64,000 bases of DNA from Megamerina dolium (lineage: Eukaryota > Arthropoda > Insecta > Diptera > Megamerinidae), in the NCBI GenBank assembly GCA_963854835.1, contig OY978530.1, positions 8,682,372 through 8,746,371 on the forward strand, written 5' to 3'. Below, piece after piece: positions 1-12,770 of this stretch (positions within the stretch are counted from its first letter, which is position 1; each line of letters begins with the position of its first letter). The notes under the pieces are model-generated. The model had not been told where the DNA came from, did no database searches, and saw only the letters and a program-made list of their open reading frames with translations. The position numbers and the translations under genes were made by a program.

Positions 1-500
1 GTTAGCAGCTCATCACCACTGGTCATAAACAACTAGGCAGGCACTCCGTAAGCGCCTACAGCTTTCTTATGCTTCAGCCTAATAATGACTTCTCTGACCT
101 CGTCGTGGCTAGGTGATGAAACATCTACACCATCTCCCTGATTGGGGAGTTTGGAAAATTTCCTTCACTGGAGTAATTGTTTAGTGTCGGCATTCAAGCA
201 TTGGGCATTCCACAGCAGCTCCCGGAACACTTGCGCTTTTCTGAATGTGGTGGCTTTCTCTGCGGTAGAGTCACGACACTCCTGATCATACCACTCATTC
301 CTCAGAGGTCGGTAGTAACCGATTACCTTCTCGATAACAGCAGTCATGGAGCGGGATAATGGGCAAATACATTTGCTGTTTTGGTGATCGCAACTTATTG
401 ACATCACGCGTTTCCTGTGTGAGATTTCGTTTGTTATTTACGACACATAAACGTGTTCTCACCTTAGCAGCAGCATCCGAGTTGATGTTGACTAAAGCAC
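1..500 (-). mobile_element. RTE-like LINE fragment (end of endonuclease region, linker towards RT)
   Basis: Reading the minus strand from about 500 down to the window edge gives a decayed non-LTR retrotransposon translation. It includes KVRTRLC, YYRPLRNEWYDQECRD and then EVREVIIRLKHKKAVGA, the KNNKAAGxDG-type motif that opens the reverse transcriptase of RTE-like LINEs. The plus-strand fragment at 3300-4650 carries the same KVRTRLC and YRPLRNE blocks, so both belong to one family. At least one stop codon interrupts the frame (around 162-164), and the element runs off the left edge of the window. It is certainly a LINE remnant; the clade is judged only from these motifs. Confidence 0.7.
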
Positions 501-637
501 TAAGACTTAATAAATAATATGGTATATTTTTGAAGTCGATGCCAAAGAGATTGTTATCAACGAACCAACCAAAAATTAGTTAATAAGTGGTAATTTCTTT
601 GGAACAAATAAATAAATAAATTATTTATTAAGTTTTA

Positions 638-1965
638 GGAAAAGACCCTACAAAAGTTGCATCGTACAGACCTATCAGCCTCCTGCCTCTACTTTCTAAA
701 GTATTCGAAAAGCTACTTGTCATGAATATAACTCCATTTATTAATCTCAACCAACTGATTCCTCAACATCAGTTTGGATTTAGAAAACAGCACGGCACAA
801 TAGAACAAGTCCACCGCATTGTAACTCTGATAAGGAACACTTTTGAATAAAAAAAGTATTGCTCAGCTGTCTTTCTTGATATCACTCAAGCTTTCGATAA
901 AGTATGGCACGATGGCCTTATTTACAAACTCAAACTATTACTGCCTGCAAATGTCTCCTCATTGCTTAGTAGCTACCTCACGAAAAGACAATTTCTCGTA
1001 CATCACAAGGATTACACAACAAATCCATTGGATATTCACGCTGGCGTTCCTCAAGGAAGCGTTTTGGGTCCCTTACTGTATCTCTTATACACTTCAGATA
1101 TGCCCAACAATAACTATACATTCATATCGACCTTTGCTGATGATACGGCAATATTGTGCTCTCGCTCTAACCCCATAGAAGCTACTAAACTCCTGCAGAC
1201 TCATGTCGATTCTCTCGAAATCTGGCTAGCAAAATGGCGTATAAAAGTCAATGAATCAAAGAGCGTACATGTAACCTTCACGCTAAGGCTAGATACATGT
1301 CCCCCACTTAAAATTAATGGCCAATCAGTTCCACAATGTTCCTCAACAAAGTACTTGGGTATTCACCTCGACAGAAGGCTGACATGGAAAAATCACATAG
1401 AGGCAAAGAAAACTCAGATCAAGCTTAAAATGAATCAGTTATGGTGGCTGTTACACAAAAGATCAAAGTTGAATCTTGAATACAAAGTGCTATTATATAA
1501 AGCAATCCTGAAACCAATCTGGACTTATGGTATTCAGTTTTGGGGCACCGCATCTCCCTCTAATATCGAAAAATTGCAGCGAATACAATCCAAGTGTCTG
1601 CGAATTATTGTAAACGCGCCTTGGTATATGAGGAACGTTAACATCCATCGAGATTTAAATGTATCCACAATTTCTGAGGAAGTTGCAATGTCCTGCAGAA
1701 GCTACATTCAAAAATTACACAATCATCCGAATCCCCTTGCTAGGCAATTGTTGCTGAGCAAGGGGCATCGTCGATTAAAAAGAAAAGACACACTGAATAT
1801 GCTGTAAAATTGCTACATCTCGCGACTCACCAAATTGTGATGGAACGTAGGGGATATCACATAGTTTTATTTAGTTTTTAAGATTTGAATACTTATTGTT
1901 AGTTTCTTGTATTTAAGAAAGATTCAATAAAAAAAAAAAAAAAAAAAATAAGCTAACAACAAAAA
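638..1965 (+). mobile_element. Jockey-clade LINE copy 1, 5'-truncated, RT 3' part plus poly(A)
   Basis: This is a 5'-truncated Jockey-type LINE starting inside the reverse transcriptase. The RT reads from about 650 to 1807 with the catalytic FADD motif (ISTFADDTAIL) near 1128-1160, then the C-terminal region ending KRKDTLNML. A TAA at 848-850 (after RNTFE) breaks the frame. The 3' UTR holds AATAAA followed by an A-run and the family's terminal AATAAGCTAAC block. An 11-bp target-site duplication ATTAAGTTTTA lies at 627-637 and 1966-1976, confirming retrotransposition. It is about 98-99% similar by eye to copies at 28388-31194 and 53092-55150. It is not functional on its own. Confidence 0.9.
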
Positions 1966-1976
1966 ATTAAGTTTTA

Positions 1977-3300
1977 TTACTTTATTTTATGTCGGACCTT
2001 TTTTCCTTTTTATTTTTGGTAGAAAAAAATGTTTGCGTTTTTGTTACATTTAGTGTTAATTTAAATATGGTTAGACTAAAAAACAAACCGTAATCTATGA
2101 TATTACTGTAACATGTAGCATGTCAATATTTGACAATATATGTACTACATATATAAGATTATATTATATGTTTAAGTCAAGATTGATTGTAAAGCAGCCC
2201 ATAGACGATCAACAATATTGTCAATGTTCGTCTACATGTTGCCATATTGATGAAAATATTGATAGCCTAGGTGCCTATTTAAGCAAATTATACTTAAAGA
2301 CCAGTTTGAATATCTACGAAATTTATTGTCAATATTTCCATCAAAATCAGTAGCTGCACAACGAAAACACAACTCAACATCCAACCATCTAGCACGATTA
2401 TTTTTGCCAAAATGAATATTGGCGAGAATATTGACAATATATTTTTGCGTTTACGGGCTACTAATTAAAATATGTACGTGAGAGTAATGTTCCGCTAGTT
2501 TTCTCATTAGAATTGGAATTGTCTTATGTAAAAATTTCTATTATATGTATGCACATGAAATATATATTTATATCCTATCATATCATACTAGTATACGATC
2601 TATATGCAAAGAAAAAAAAAAGCCAACAACAAACATATATGTATCTGTTTCAATAGTAAAATGATAAAATTATCATAATTATGTGAAATATTCGCAAATT
2701 GTTCCTTCGGTATGATGACATTTGAGAAAAATTTCCATTTGATCGTCAACAATGACCAAATTTCGAACGCGTTAATTTTGTTAATCCCTCACAGCAGTAA
2801 TTCATCTTATTTAATACACCCTGGGTGCAATCTACACAGGTACATACACATTGTCGAGCGTCAGTATCTTCGCCGTCGCTTTCTATCCTTGGCATAAGTA
2901 CGTAATAGGGCCATAGAGCTAGGCAAAAAGTGAAAAGTAGGCGTGGTCCACTCTTTTGTCTTATTTTAATGGTACACAAATTTTTTTGGTTCAAACTTAT
3001 ATTATAGGTGCTATCGAGGGCTAAAGCGGGAATTTCAATAAATTTGAAAAGCATATACTTCAAATATATCTGATCTGGCGATGTTTTCACAAGGTAACGT
3101 TTCTAACTGCCTCAACCGGATGGGGCTAACGCAATCTTTGTTGAACTCATCGCAAGTCAACTCACTGCACGTCATGTAGTTTGTTCTGCGGGCTATGTGA
3201 CGGCACCTTCACTCTGTAATGAGGGTCCTATCACGTACCTGGCTCTGCTTGCTATGTGATGTCACCTTCATTTTTTAATGGGGTCCTCCACGTGGTGACC
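1977..3300. other. No gene seen; AT-rich intergenic or intronic sequence
   Basis: No coding region is convincing here. Between 2119 and 2440 the motif AATATTGACAAT or its complement recurs four times, which suggests a degenerate small repeat. The stretch around 2880-3030 resembles the dispersed 'GGCGTGGTCCAC' repeats common in fly genomes. It may lie inside the large downstream intron of apolpp. Confidence 0.4.
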
Positions 3301-4650
3301 GCCATGCAACGTCCTCCTTGCACCCACTGGGAGGCGGCTAAAGTGAGTGGCGAAAAACTCCTGAGTTAGAGATTATGCGTTGGGCTTGGGACCCCAGAGC
3401 TCACCCAATGAAAAATCAAACCATGCCTCGGATAAGGACTACCCCTTTTGTTGACTACCCTCGCAAATGAAATAAGGACCACGATTTACGGATATGCAAC
3501 TGGAATGCCCGGTCCCTCTATAGGGAAGGTGCCTCTATCCAACTGGTTGATGTTCTCGACAAATACAAAGCTGGCATCACCGTACTTCATAAAATGCGAT
3601 AGATCGGATAGGGTTGGTCTAAAAGAGCACCCTGTGATATATATTACAGTTGCCATGCGATATATATCACATTTGTTATCAGTAAGAGACTGCGACATCA
3701 TGTGAAAAAGTGGTTTGCAACAATCCGCATTACAGCAAACGTTTTTAACATCAGCCTAATATGGGTTCACGCCCCGACAGATGGGAAGGACGATGAGACC
3801 AAAGAGAGCTTCTTTCAGCGCCTCGAAGGAGCTTATGACCGGTACCCCCCGCTATGATATTAAAATCGTATTAGGTGACTTTAAGGGTGGGCAAGGAAGG
3901 TATTGTACTTTAGTCTAACTGTCGGAAAAATCAGCCTCCACCAGAATGCTTCCGAAAACAGAATGAGGCTGATCCACTTCTCTTCAGCACGAAACATGGT
4001 AGTTAGTAGTACTAGATTTCAGAATCTCGACAACCATAAAGCGAAAAACCAAATTGATCACGTGATAATTGACGGCAGGCAAGTTTCCAGTGTGATGGAC
4101 ATGCAATCGATCCATAGTGCCAACATCGACTTGGATCATTACCTTGTTGCAGATAAGGTGCGAACACGTTTATGTTTCGTAAAGAAGAAACGAAGTACCA
4201 CACAGCGATAGCTTGATGTCAATAAGCTGCAATTACCAGAGACAGCAAATGCTTTTACCACTCGGTTATAGGATCTGCTTATGCAAAACACTCCCCCTCT
4301 TGATGATACATGCGCAAAGTGGACACATATTTCCCACTCCATAACTACTTCTACTGAGGAGGTAATCCGTTTCTACCGGCCTTTGAGGAATGAGGGGTAT
4401 GATCAGGCGTAAGAAGAGAGAGCTAGAAAGACGCGAGTGTACGGAGATTGAGATGTGAAGAGATAGGAATGAGACTCGAAAATTCTTTAAGAAGATCGAT
4501 CTTCTGAGTGGCGGTTTAAATCCCGGAGCCTCTTCCTGTCATGACAACAATAGGAATCTGGTTACAGAGTGTACCGAAGGGAAAATTTCTCTACGTCATC
4601 GAATGGCCTCGAACTATAATCGAAGTAGTAGTCTGCGTTAATTGCATTAC
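3300..4650 (+). mobile_element. RTE-like LINE fragment, AP-endonuclease region, decayed
   Basis: Translations on the plus strand recover the apurinic endonuclease of an RTE-like LINE in several frames. They include a WVHAPTDGKDDETKESFF block near 3761-3815, then KIVLGDF (the VLGDFNA motif), then RNMVVSSTRFQN, NQIDHVIIDGR and LDHYLVADKVRTRLC between 3990 and 4175. The segment after 4340 overlaps in content with the minus-strand fragment at 1-500. Many frameshifts and stops show an old copy. The upstream GC-richer part (3180-3440) looks like its 5' UTR. It sits within 300 bp of the last visible apolpp exon, on the other strand. Confidence 0.75.
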
Positions 4651-4908
4651 TGATGCCAATTGCTAAAGAGAGAAATTAAGCTCTTAGTGTGAGGGGCTTC
4701 TAAGTTATATAACTTCTAATATTATATAATATGCTACATTTTCTGTTATTGGATATATATATGGATATCATGATATGGCTTAATCACTGACTGGTCAAAA
4801 ATATGGGTCTTCTGTATTTGTGCTTATTACCTTATACTATTTCACTTCTCTTCAGGTACACTAGAATCGCTGATATTAAAATTTGGGCCTTCCAAAATAT
4901 CTACTTAC

Positions 4909-5129
4909 TAGGTAGCTGCAATCTGTTTCAGTGCGGGATCATTTTCCAATTCCTTAACAATATCATTGGCATTCTCCTCATAGATAGCTTTCAGTGGGCT
5001 TAGATCCGGTGTACTTTGTTTGGCCAATTCCACATGCCGTTGTAATTTTTGACGAATTTCAGTAAAACGTTGTTTAATATTTGCCTGTGCGGCTGCAGTC
5101 TCCTTTCTGAGTTCATGATCAACATTATC
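4909..5129 (-). CDS. apolpp: apolpp exon: last exon visible, helical segment, runs into GTAAGT donor
   Basis: The acceptor CCATAG at 5130-5135 opens D-N-V-D-H-E-L-R-K. A strongly helical, charged segment of 73 codons follows (NIKQRFTEIRQKLQRHVELA). The frame then meets TAG at 4910-4908, but that TAG is part of TA|GTAAGT, a consensus donor. The protein therefore probably continues in a further exon to the left. No next exon is recognisable down to position 1, only LINE debris. Confidence 0.8.
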
Positions 5130-8100
5130 CTATGGATTACATGGGGTAAATATAACTCAATAACGAAAAACTAAAAAATTGTACAACAGGCTGCTGATAT
5201 ACGTACCAAATATGCTTGAATAGCATCCTTATTATTCTGATAGTTGGTATTAAGAAAATGTTTCGAATCCAATTGGACACGACCATCAAAAATTGGTTTA
5301 CCATCAGCTGCCACAGAATTTATGACAATTTCTTTGCCGACCCTTACTTCCAGATTGGCATCAATCAAATTGGCACGCTTAATGGAAAGCCTCAAATGTG
5401 ACGGTTGGAATTCCGATGACACCTCAACAGGTACACCGCCATATATACGGATTGCACTATCATATGAAGAATACAATTTACCTATGGTGCGTTTACCATG
5501 TGCACTATATATCTCTTCATCTAATAGGTGCGTAATAAAATAATATGATGATGGTGCAACGGAGAACAGTATATTAAATTTCGGCTGTAAATCACTATGC
5601 AATCCAATATTTGCTGTGATCTGCTGTTGGTGTTCATCAAAAGCACCATGCCAGTTGAGCTCATGATGAAAACCAAGGCCTTGTGAGCTGAGCGCGTACA
5701 ACGCGGTAATGTTGAAATTAAACGCCCCCGGACTAGATGGTACGTTATTTACAGAGCGCAGCTTCGATATAATTTGTTGTTCGGCAGTGCGAAATATATC
5801 CAATATAATTTCATTGTAAATTGTTTTAGTTGTACGATCAAAACTACTTTTACCACGTATGGCCAATGGACGTATGGTAGGGTGTTCGAAAATTAACTCT
5901 GTGGCGGCATCAAACTGATATTGATCACCACTGCCACGACTATTCACGTCCGCTTTGCAAATAAGGCGTGTCACTTCGTTAGGTCGTCGTGTTTTATCAA
6001 CATAGAATGATAGAGAATTCTCATAGTAACCAGCAATGCCATGGTCAGGATATTTGGTCAATGATTCAAGAGCAATCTCACGCGTGGGTAGTTTAACTTG
6101 TAGCAATGAATTCGTTGGTAATACATTCAACATTATTTGATATTTTAAATTATTATTTGAAATAATGGATGAATCGATGCTGTATTGGAATTTGAGACCT
6201 TGTCGCACCGTTTTTGATTGATATGCGAATTCATAGGGATATCCCATTTCGCGCAGATCGACGAGAATGAGCAACGAATGTTGTACAGCACTGTGTTTCT
6301 CTTCATCTACTGAGACGATCGATTGATATTGGATATTAGTGCATTGTTTCTTCTCTTCGCAGACACTAAGTTTGACATTGAAATCTTTATTCGTGATTTT
6401 CAAAGTGGCAACACCATTCTTTGGACCAAAATTACCATTGAACGAGTATGAGAATCCGACTTCCTTATCCTGTCCCAACATATATAATTGACGTATTAGA
6501 CGGAAATTAATGTTTTGTCCTTGTCCTCGGTATTGCAGCTGACCTTGCCCCTCCACGATCTCTTTGTTCTGTTCACGTTTTAGCGCATAATTGGCACTAC
6601 CATTAAATATATCACCCTGATCGACTGATTTCAATGATATGTATACCATTTTATTCTCGGACTTGGCACTAAAATTATATTGATGCAATTTCAGACTATC
6701 TGAATCCAATTTCGCATTAATATAAAAATCATCGAGACTTGTGAATTCCGTTTCGGCTATACCCTGCAAATCGAGCTTAGCCAAGTTTGCAATTTTCAAT
6801 GTCAGTTTTGCCTTATGTTCACCCAAACGTTCATAAAAGCCGATTATGCTAATAGTTTCAACGCCATCGTCCTGTGCTTTCAGTTCTAAACCCTTTTTAT
6901 GTGCTGAGCGATACAATTTTGAGTTGATCGCATAGGTTTTGCCCGATTCCTTTCTAATAAGCTGAATGTCATAGCTATCATTTTTGTCAATATTTCGTAT
7001 TCTCAATTCAAAATCGACATTTTTGCTTATTTGCTCAAAATTCGAATCGAAGTGGTAAGCAAGTGTGGCACTATCATTACCCTCATATCGTAGTTCTCCG
7101 GTCTGTCTCACATATTTGCCTGCATATTCAGCATTAAAATTGTATTTTTGTAATGATTTACTACTCGCAGCTTTGGTCAACTGTTGCTGGTAGCTACCTT
7201 CCAATTTCAGCAGACTAGGCATTGATGAAGCCTGCATTTCAGTTGCATAGGTAAAATACCCGATGGCAGATTCTAACAACAAATTGAAGCGTAAAAATTG
7301 TCCAGAGCCACTACGTTCGCTCAAATGTAGATCGAATATGTGCTGATCATGCGACTTTGCACTCAAGGTGGTTGACTGGCTGAGTTTCTCCTCAGTAGGT
7401 GGACGTAATATTTTGCCATTCGATTCAATATCGATACTTTTAAAAGATGTGTGCGGGGCTTGTAAACTTGCTTTAAGTGTATATTGTAATGGCTTGCTGG
7501 CAACATAATCACCACCATCAAGTTCACCATTTATAGAAGCGCTAAAACTAGTTCCATATTTGCCTGTGAAGCCATAAGCAAGTACGCTCTCTAGTTCATC
7601 GGTATTCTTCAAATACAATGCTAGCTCAATGGGTTGCGGCAGAAATTCACCGTTTGCTGCGATCGTTCCCTCAATTGTTTCATTGCCGCCAACTTTCAAT
7701 GTACCTGATATATCCAAACGTTTTTGCTCAAAATTCGAATACAGCAATTGGTATTTCAAATTTTCGTTGTTCTCAGGACCTTCAGAAATCACTGTGATAT
7801 CCAGTGACCGTTTCTTGGATCCAACCAGGAATTGATCATGCAGCTTCAAAACAAAATCATAATGGTCAGATTGCGTCTTTTGTTTGAGCGTTCCATCAAA
7901 TTTACGTCCACTGGCACAAGAGATCGCAAAATTAATTATATAGTCACCATTTGTCGCCAGATCAGCTTTCGCATCGAATGTTCGCTTCATACCACCAATA
8001 TCGAGGATATTCTTTGTGGTATATTTCATTTTGTCGAAGACATTATCTGTCTTGTAATAAAAACGTTTTGTGCTGTCCAAGACCACCGTCAAATCGACAT

Positions 8101-11100
8101 CAAATTTAGTATTTTGCATATGAAATTTACTACTCACATCCAATTTATGGGTAGCAACATCAGTCTTCTGTTGTATTTCTACAGTGCCCACCAGTTCACC
8201 ATTACCATTTTTATCCAACTTTAATTCTGCATTCGCCTTGAGCACATTTTTCACTTGCAAATCCGTTTTAAAAATTAGTTCTTTTTCTTGCTGTGATTGT
8301 GCAGTCGTAATCAATATTATATGATCGGCATTACCATACTGCAAATGAAAATCGACAATTGGTTTGTTCGATGCTGTATCAATATCATTCAGTTTAAGCG
8401 ACCATTCATATGGTTTATCTTTACTGCTAAATTGTGCAATACCTTGTAGATTAATGGGACCAATAGCACCATTACCAGTAGTATCAGCACCACTAACACC
8501 AATACCACTACTAGAATCACTAATAATATCGGAGAATGTCTTAAGAGGAGCATCACCTTTAAAGGTGATCAACGTACCGGAGCTGGTTTTGAATGAGCTA
8601 TCTAATAGTTCACGATTCTGTTGTATATCAAATTTCGTATGGAACTCAGCGAAGTGTTTATTTAATTTAGCATTCAGTGTCAAGTCGAAAGCAGTTCTCG
8701 AACTTGAGTCACCTGTGAGGGTGATCAGCAAAGAAGCAACATGTTTCTGACGCAACAATTCAGTCTCAAAATGGAATTGCTGATCAGTGGTACGTAAAAT
8801 CACTTTTCCATTCAGCACAATTGACTGTTTATGCTTTACCAGTACATCACTTTGCCAATCAAAAGTACCAATATTCTGTTGTGTCTCGAATGAAATCCAA
8901 TGTAAATTGGAATGCGTGTTGAATTCCCAACCAAGCGCTTTAGTGATCACTTCCAATTTCCCATAATCCTGACCATATTGCAGTGCAACTGAGATGCCAT
9001 AAATATACTCTGGTTGATCTTGTTGATGTATAAAATATCCCAACGCTACGCCGTCATCACTGAATTTACCATTTAATTGTATGACGTAGGTGATGCGATC
9101 AATGCTCAACTGAAGATCACTTGTGATAGCGTTTTTATTAATTTCCGACAAACCATTTAAAGTAAATGGCACATTTTGCGGATTAATAATTTCAAAATTA
9201 TCGAATATGTAACGTTTCGCTTCAGCGGAACTTTCTTCAATGACAATACGACCGCCTGCTTTGAAGCCGAACAGTTGATTTGCGATGCCGTCATTTGGCT
9301 GTTGCATCTCAATCACTGGACGGTATTCAGAGCCTGATTTCAAAAAGCCAACTCGACTGCGTTTCAGTAGCTCGCCAGTGTTCGTCTGCACCTCTTTATA
9401 GAGTACAATCTCACTTTCATCGTTGTTTAGCCCAAATTCAAAAGACCAATGCTGCTGTGCTGTCTCATAAGAGACACGTGAGTAAATGCGATCCTGTGCT
9501 CCCAGTTCGAACGTGGCAGTAGTATTGTGTGCATCTTTTGCGCCGGGAGTTGTACAGTGAAGTTGCCATTCTTGGGCGCCACGAGAGTTTTGTCGTGAAT
9601 GAGACCCACGCAATCGTATATGACGTTCAGCAAGCATATAAATAGCAATCCCACCACTTCCAATGCTGCTGAGTGTATTGGGTGCATGACTGGATTTGAC
9701 TTCCACCGCCGAAAGTGGGTTTGTTTTTACCGTATAGCATACATTTACACCGATCGATGACAATTGGTTAAAACAAATTGGCTCCAGCGGATTGGCCTGG
9801 TTTTGATCATCGCTGTTAATCGGTATTATATGTATTGGCTTATCTTGTTCGGCCACATAGAAATCAATCTGATAATTTATAGCAACTAGCTCAATCTTTT
9901 CACGTGGTAATTTCATATCCAAGTTAAATAATTCACCATCATTTTCGAAATTCAATACAATATTGACACCGCTAGCAGAATGTAGTTGTGAGCCGAAACG
10001 TATACCATCGCTGAGCACATAGGCATTGAATCCAAGACGTATTTCGTAGTTGATGTCACAGCTTGGTACCAACTTTAATCGGTATTTCGATTTGTGCCAA
10101 TTATCGGGGAAGGCATCCAAATCGATACCAACGCCAAAATCTAGTTTATTCGCTGCAAAGCCCTGTGATTGCAATTCCAATGGTATACCTAAACCAGTCG
10201 TATAGACTTTTTCACTATCGGAGAACAATGCATGCTGTGTAAACTCTTTGTGAAAATCGCTTAGACGTTCTTTGCCCATGTTATAGGATTGTGCGATAAT
10301 TTGAAATAGTTCCGGCAATGATGCTGGCACTATATCACCCAATGAGAGGAATAACAATTCAGAGCCAAAAAGTTTCAGGGACAAATCCAAATTAATGTCA
10401 TAAGGCATAGCCTTGGAATTTCCATACGTCTTGTATTTCTTACCAAATTTTAATGCATCACTCGCAATGGATCGTCGTGAACGACCACCAACACCTTCAT
10501 TATTAGAAACAATTTTAATAATCTCATCCAATTCCATATTGATTAAACCTTTTGGTCCGAAATAATATTCGAGGACTTTTTCGAGATTTTCTTGACGCCA
10601 GTTTGCCTCAAAGACATTATAATCAACACCATATATTTCAGTCGTTACATTTAGGCGTGCAGAACGTGGTAAAAAGCCTTGTTGTGAGTATATCAAGCGA
10701 TGATCAATGGTCGCACCTAAACCTAGAGCATCAAAACGATATGAGAATTCACTATTATACGAGTAGCGACGGAAGTCGTTGGGAAATTGTTTCGTCACAC
10801 GTATATTACTCAAATGATAACGTTGCAATTCACGTTTCGGATCGGTCGAATCACGTATAACCTGTATGCTCGATGCAATAAAACCTCCAACCTGATGAAC
10901 TGTCTCCCTGTTGACAATCTCCGCTATCTCATTGGCTATTTCAGCTGTAGGACATTCGATAGCCACTAAATAAGCTTCGATCCGTAATTCAGCATCCTCA
11001 TTACGATCTTTCAGTAGATCTAAGGCTTTACGCTGTATCGAGCGTACACAGCTAGCCGCGGAGAACGCTTGAATAGCGGCAGCGCGAATACGGTTCGAAT

Positions 11101-12770
11101 GTCCAGCGGCACTGGCACATTCGACAAGTGCATTAGTAGCGCTCTTTGCCAAATGCTTTGTATTGGAAATGCCCTTGAGTATGTAAATAATACGATCTTC
11201 GTCTTGTTTCGATTGTGCACGGCAATGCTTTAAATTATCGATAAATTTCTTGGAGATCACTTCAATATCGACTGCTTGATAATCATGACGATCACAGTAC
11301 TTCGATACCAAATGGCCAATCGAAAGGAATACTTCTTTCGGTGCGTTCGCATTCAATAAATTCTATTGCAAAATAATGGAAAACTATAACAAATACTTGC
11401 TTCGGATAGAAGAGCGTTGTTTTCTACTTACCACTGCCATTTGTAATGTTTCCCGATCAACACTTCGCACCAAATTCAAAGATATAATTGCTAACAACTT
11501 TTGCTTATGATCATCTAATTTATTAAACTGCTTTAGAATTGCTTTAGCCGATTCCGCTGTACCCGTACGGAATAATGCATCTAAATAGACTCTACGTGCC
11601 AACACCTTATTTTGATGGGGAGCACTTGCCAATTCCAAAAGCGTCTCCATATCAGCTTGACGCATTAGACGTATGATTTCCACAAATTTTTTGGCACTAC
11701 CGCTCTGCACATAGTCACCTGAAGAGGTGACCAGTGCACCCAAGGCCTCTTTTAGAGCACCAATATTTTTTATGGCATATGGAGCTGATTTCTGAAAAAT
11801 AATACTCACCGCATGCTGAACGGCAGATGGAGCTGGTGCAGCTGCTTTAGTGATTTCAGTATTTTTAATATTCGTGACAACTTTGGCGCGTATATGTGTT
11901 GTGACAGTATGTTGCGTTGCTGGAATAACGAATATATATTGTTCAACCAGCTTAACCTGCATCACAAGTCCTGTCTGAGCATCAATGCTAGTCTTCTTAA
12001 CGTATGATGCTTCTAAATCATCGGACATTTTAATACCAGTACGCTCATTTACCACACCACGTACGATACCACTCTGCAATTGCTCGCGATAGGCACATTC
12101 TTTCAGATTACGTTGCTTAATGAATACCTCATACCCATCACTATGAGAATTCTTTGTTGTAACAGTTGGACATTTACCAAATATATCGATTTCCGTTGCC
12201 CTTGGTATGCTCCCATCACCACCACCCTTCTTAGTTGGTATGGGTGTTTGTAGCAACGAGATAATAGCACGCTTGATATTTAACGAAAAATCATCATCCG
12301 ACACATCGGCACAAACATGCGGTTCCGCAATGCCACCATCGCTTAATGTAAATTGTATTGGTTTTTGTATTGTTGAGTGGATACGCTTCTCGATCGATGT
12401 CTTTGCCTCTTGCACACGTATTGTGCTCAACTGGAGTGTATACACACAATTACCTTCAGCGTAGACAGCCGCTGTACCGGTCAACTTGAGACTAGTGTCA
12501 TCAGTGTTAGAAATGGCAACGTCAGCAGTACTTATTGTCAATATACTATCAAATTGATAATCATATTTATGCCCGGTCTCATAGTGAAAATATCTATTAT
12601 CAGCTGTTATTAAAATAGTATTAAGACAAATAGAGGAAGAGATGTAAGTAAGTATTCAATTTCATTGTGTGGTGGTTTAACGTTGTGTAATTTGAATTGA
12701 ATTTATTTTTAATTTGAATTGTACTTACATTGTTGATTCGTACATCCCATATAGCATGTCGCGGGTGCAT
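4909..12770 (-). CDS. apolpp: Apolipophorin precursor (apoLpp), partial: exons 2 to about 5
   Basis: Large lipid transfer protein: the scaffold of the insect haemolymph lipoprotein lipophorin, made in fat body, secreted, and carrying diacylglycerol, hydrocarbons and sterols. Four exons are read on the minus strand: 12770-12729, 12603-11432, 11362-5207 and 5129-4909. Introns of 125, 69 and 77 bp have GT/AG borders with GTAAGT or GTACGT donors, and phases agree across every junction. The visible product is about 2,529 residues: a cysteine-containing start (TCYMGC), an LPD_N/vitellogenin-N lipid-transport region, a furin site RSRR near residue 700, then a long beta-rich apoLp-I part. Fly apoLpp is about 3,350 residues, so some 800 C-terminal residues, including the von Willebrand D domain, are missing. 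The signal-peptide exon was also not found. Vitellogenin and MTP are excluded by length and the furin site; apoLTP is the main alternative. Confidence 0.9.
5207..11362 (-). CDS. apolpp: apolpp exon: 6,156-nt exon, helical domain, furin site, apoLp-I region
   Basis: An open frame of 2,052 codons with both borders in phase 0 (acceptor TTGCAATAG at 11363-11371, donor GTACGT from 5206). It completes the helical LPD_N domain (about the first 190 residues). It continues through the DUF1943-type beta-sheet region and the RSRR cleavage site (10483-10472). The rest is the long, repetitive amphipathic-beta region typical of apoLp-I, for example many alternating hydrophobic strands such as YNFNAEYAGKYVRQTGELRYE. 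No stop or frameshift interrupts 6.2 kb, so the gene is under selection in this assembly. Confidence 0.92.
10472..10483 (-). other. apolpp: Furin-type cleavage site RSRR in apolpp
   Basis: The codons CGT TCA CGA CGA encode R-S-R-R, followed by Ser. Insect apoLpp is cut at an RXRR or RXKR site near residue 700-720 into apoLp-II (N-terminal) and apoLp-I. Here the site is at about residue 700 of the visible protein, which matches the family and supports the assignment. Confidence 0.85.
11432..12603 (-). CDS. apolpp: apolpp exon: LPD_N (vitellogenin-N) lipid-binding domain, first part
   Basis: 1,172 nt = 2 nt + 390 codons. The acceptor is AATAACAG at 12604-12605; an ATG is neither present nor needed. 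The frame opens D-N-R-Y-F-H-Y-E-T-G-H-K-Y-D-Y and continues without a stop to L-Q-M-A-V at the GTAAGT donor (11431). The sequence covers the N-terminal beta-barrel (cysteines in EGNCVY, HVCAD, GKCP and ECAY) and the start of the alpha-helical horseshoe (SGSAKKFVEIIRLMRQAD), as in vitellogenin-like lipid transfer proteins. Confidence 0.9.
12729..12770 (-). CDS. apolpp: apolpp exon: N-terminal 42-nt coding exon
   Basis: This mini-exon has an acceptor ending TTGCAG and a donor GTAAGT. It carries 2 nt of a split codon, then codes for A-P-A-T-C-Y-M-G-C-T-N-Q-Q, and ends with 1 nt that joins CT of the next exon to make Ser. The C-x3-C pattern followed by FHYETGHKYDY in the next exon is the usual start of the mature lipid-transport domain. 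The exon upstream should hold the signal peptide and ATG. I could not identify it between 12771 and 13430. Confidence 0.75.

Noticed and set aside
2120..2353. 77-residue Cys-rich frame as a small secreted protein
   Set aside because: It is built on recurring AATATTGACAAT motifs, lacks a signal peptide and domain, and sits in AT-rich non-coding DNA.
4908..4910. TAG as the true apolpp stop
   Set aside because: It lies in TA|GTAAGT, a consensus donor, and the protein would lack about 800 residues; kept as an open possibility only.
4909..12770. Vitellogenin or microsomal triglyceride transfer protein
   Set aside because: The LPD_N domain is shared, but length, the RSRR site at about residue 700 and the long beta-rich region fit apolipophorin; fly yolk proteins are unrelated lipase-like proteins.
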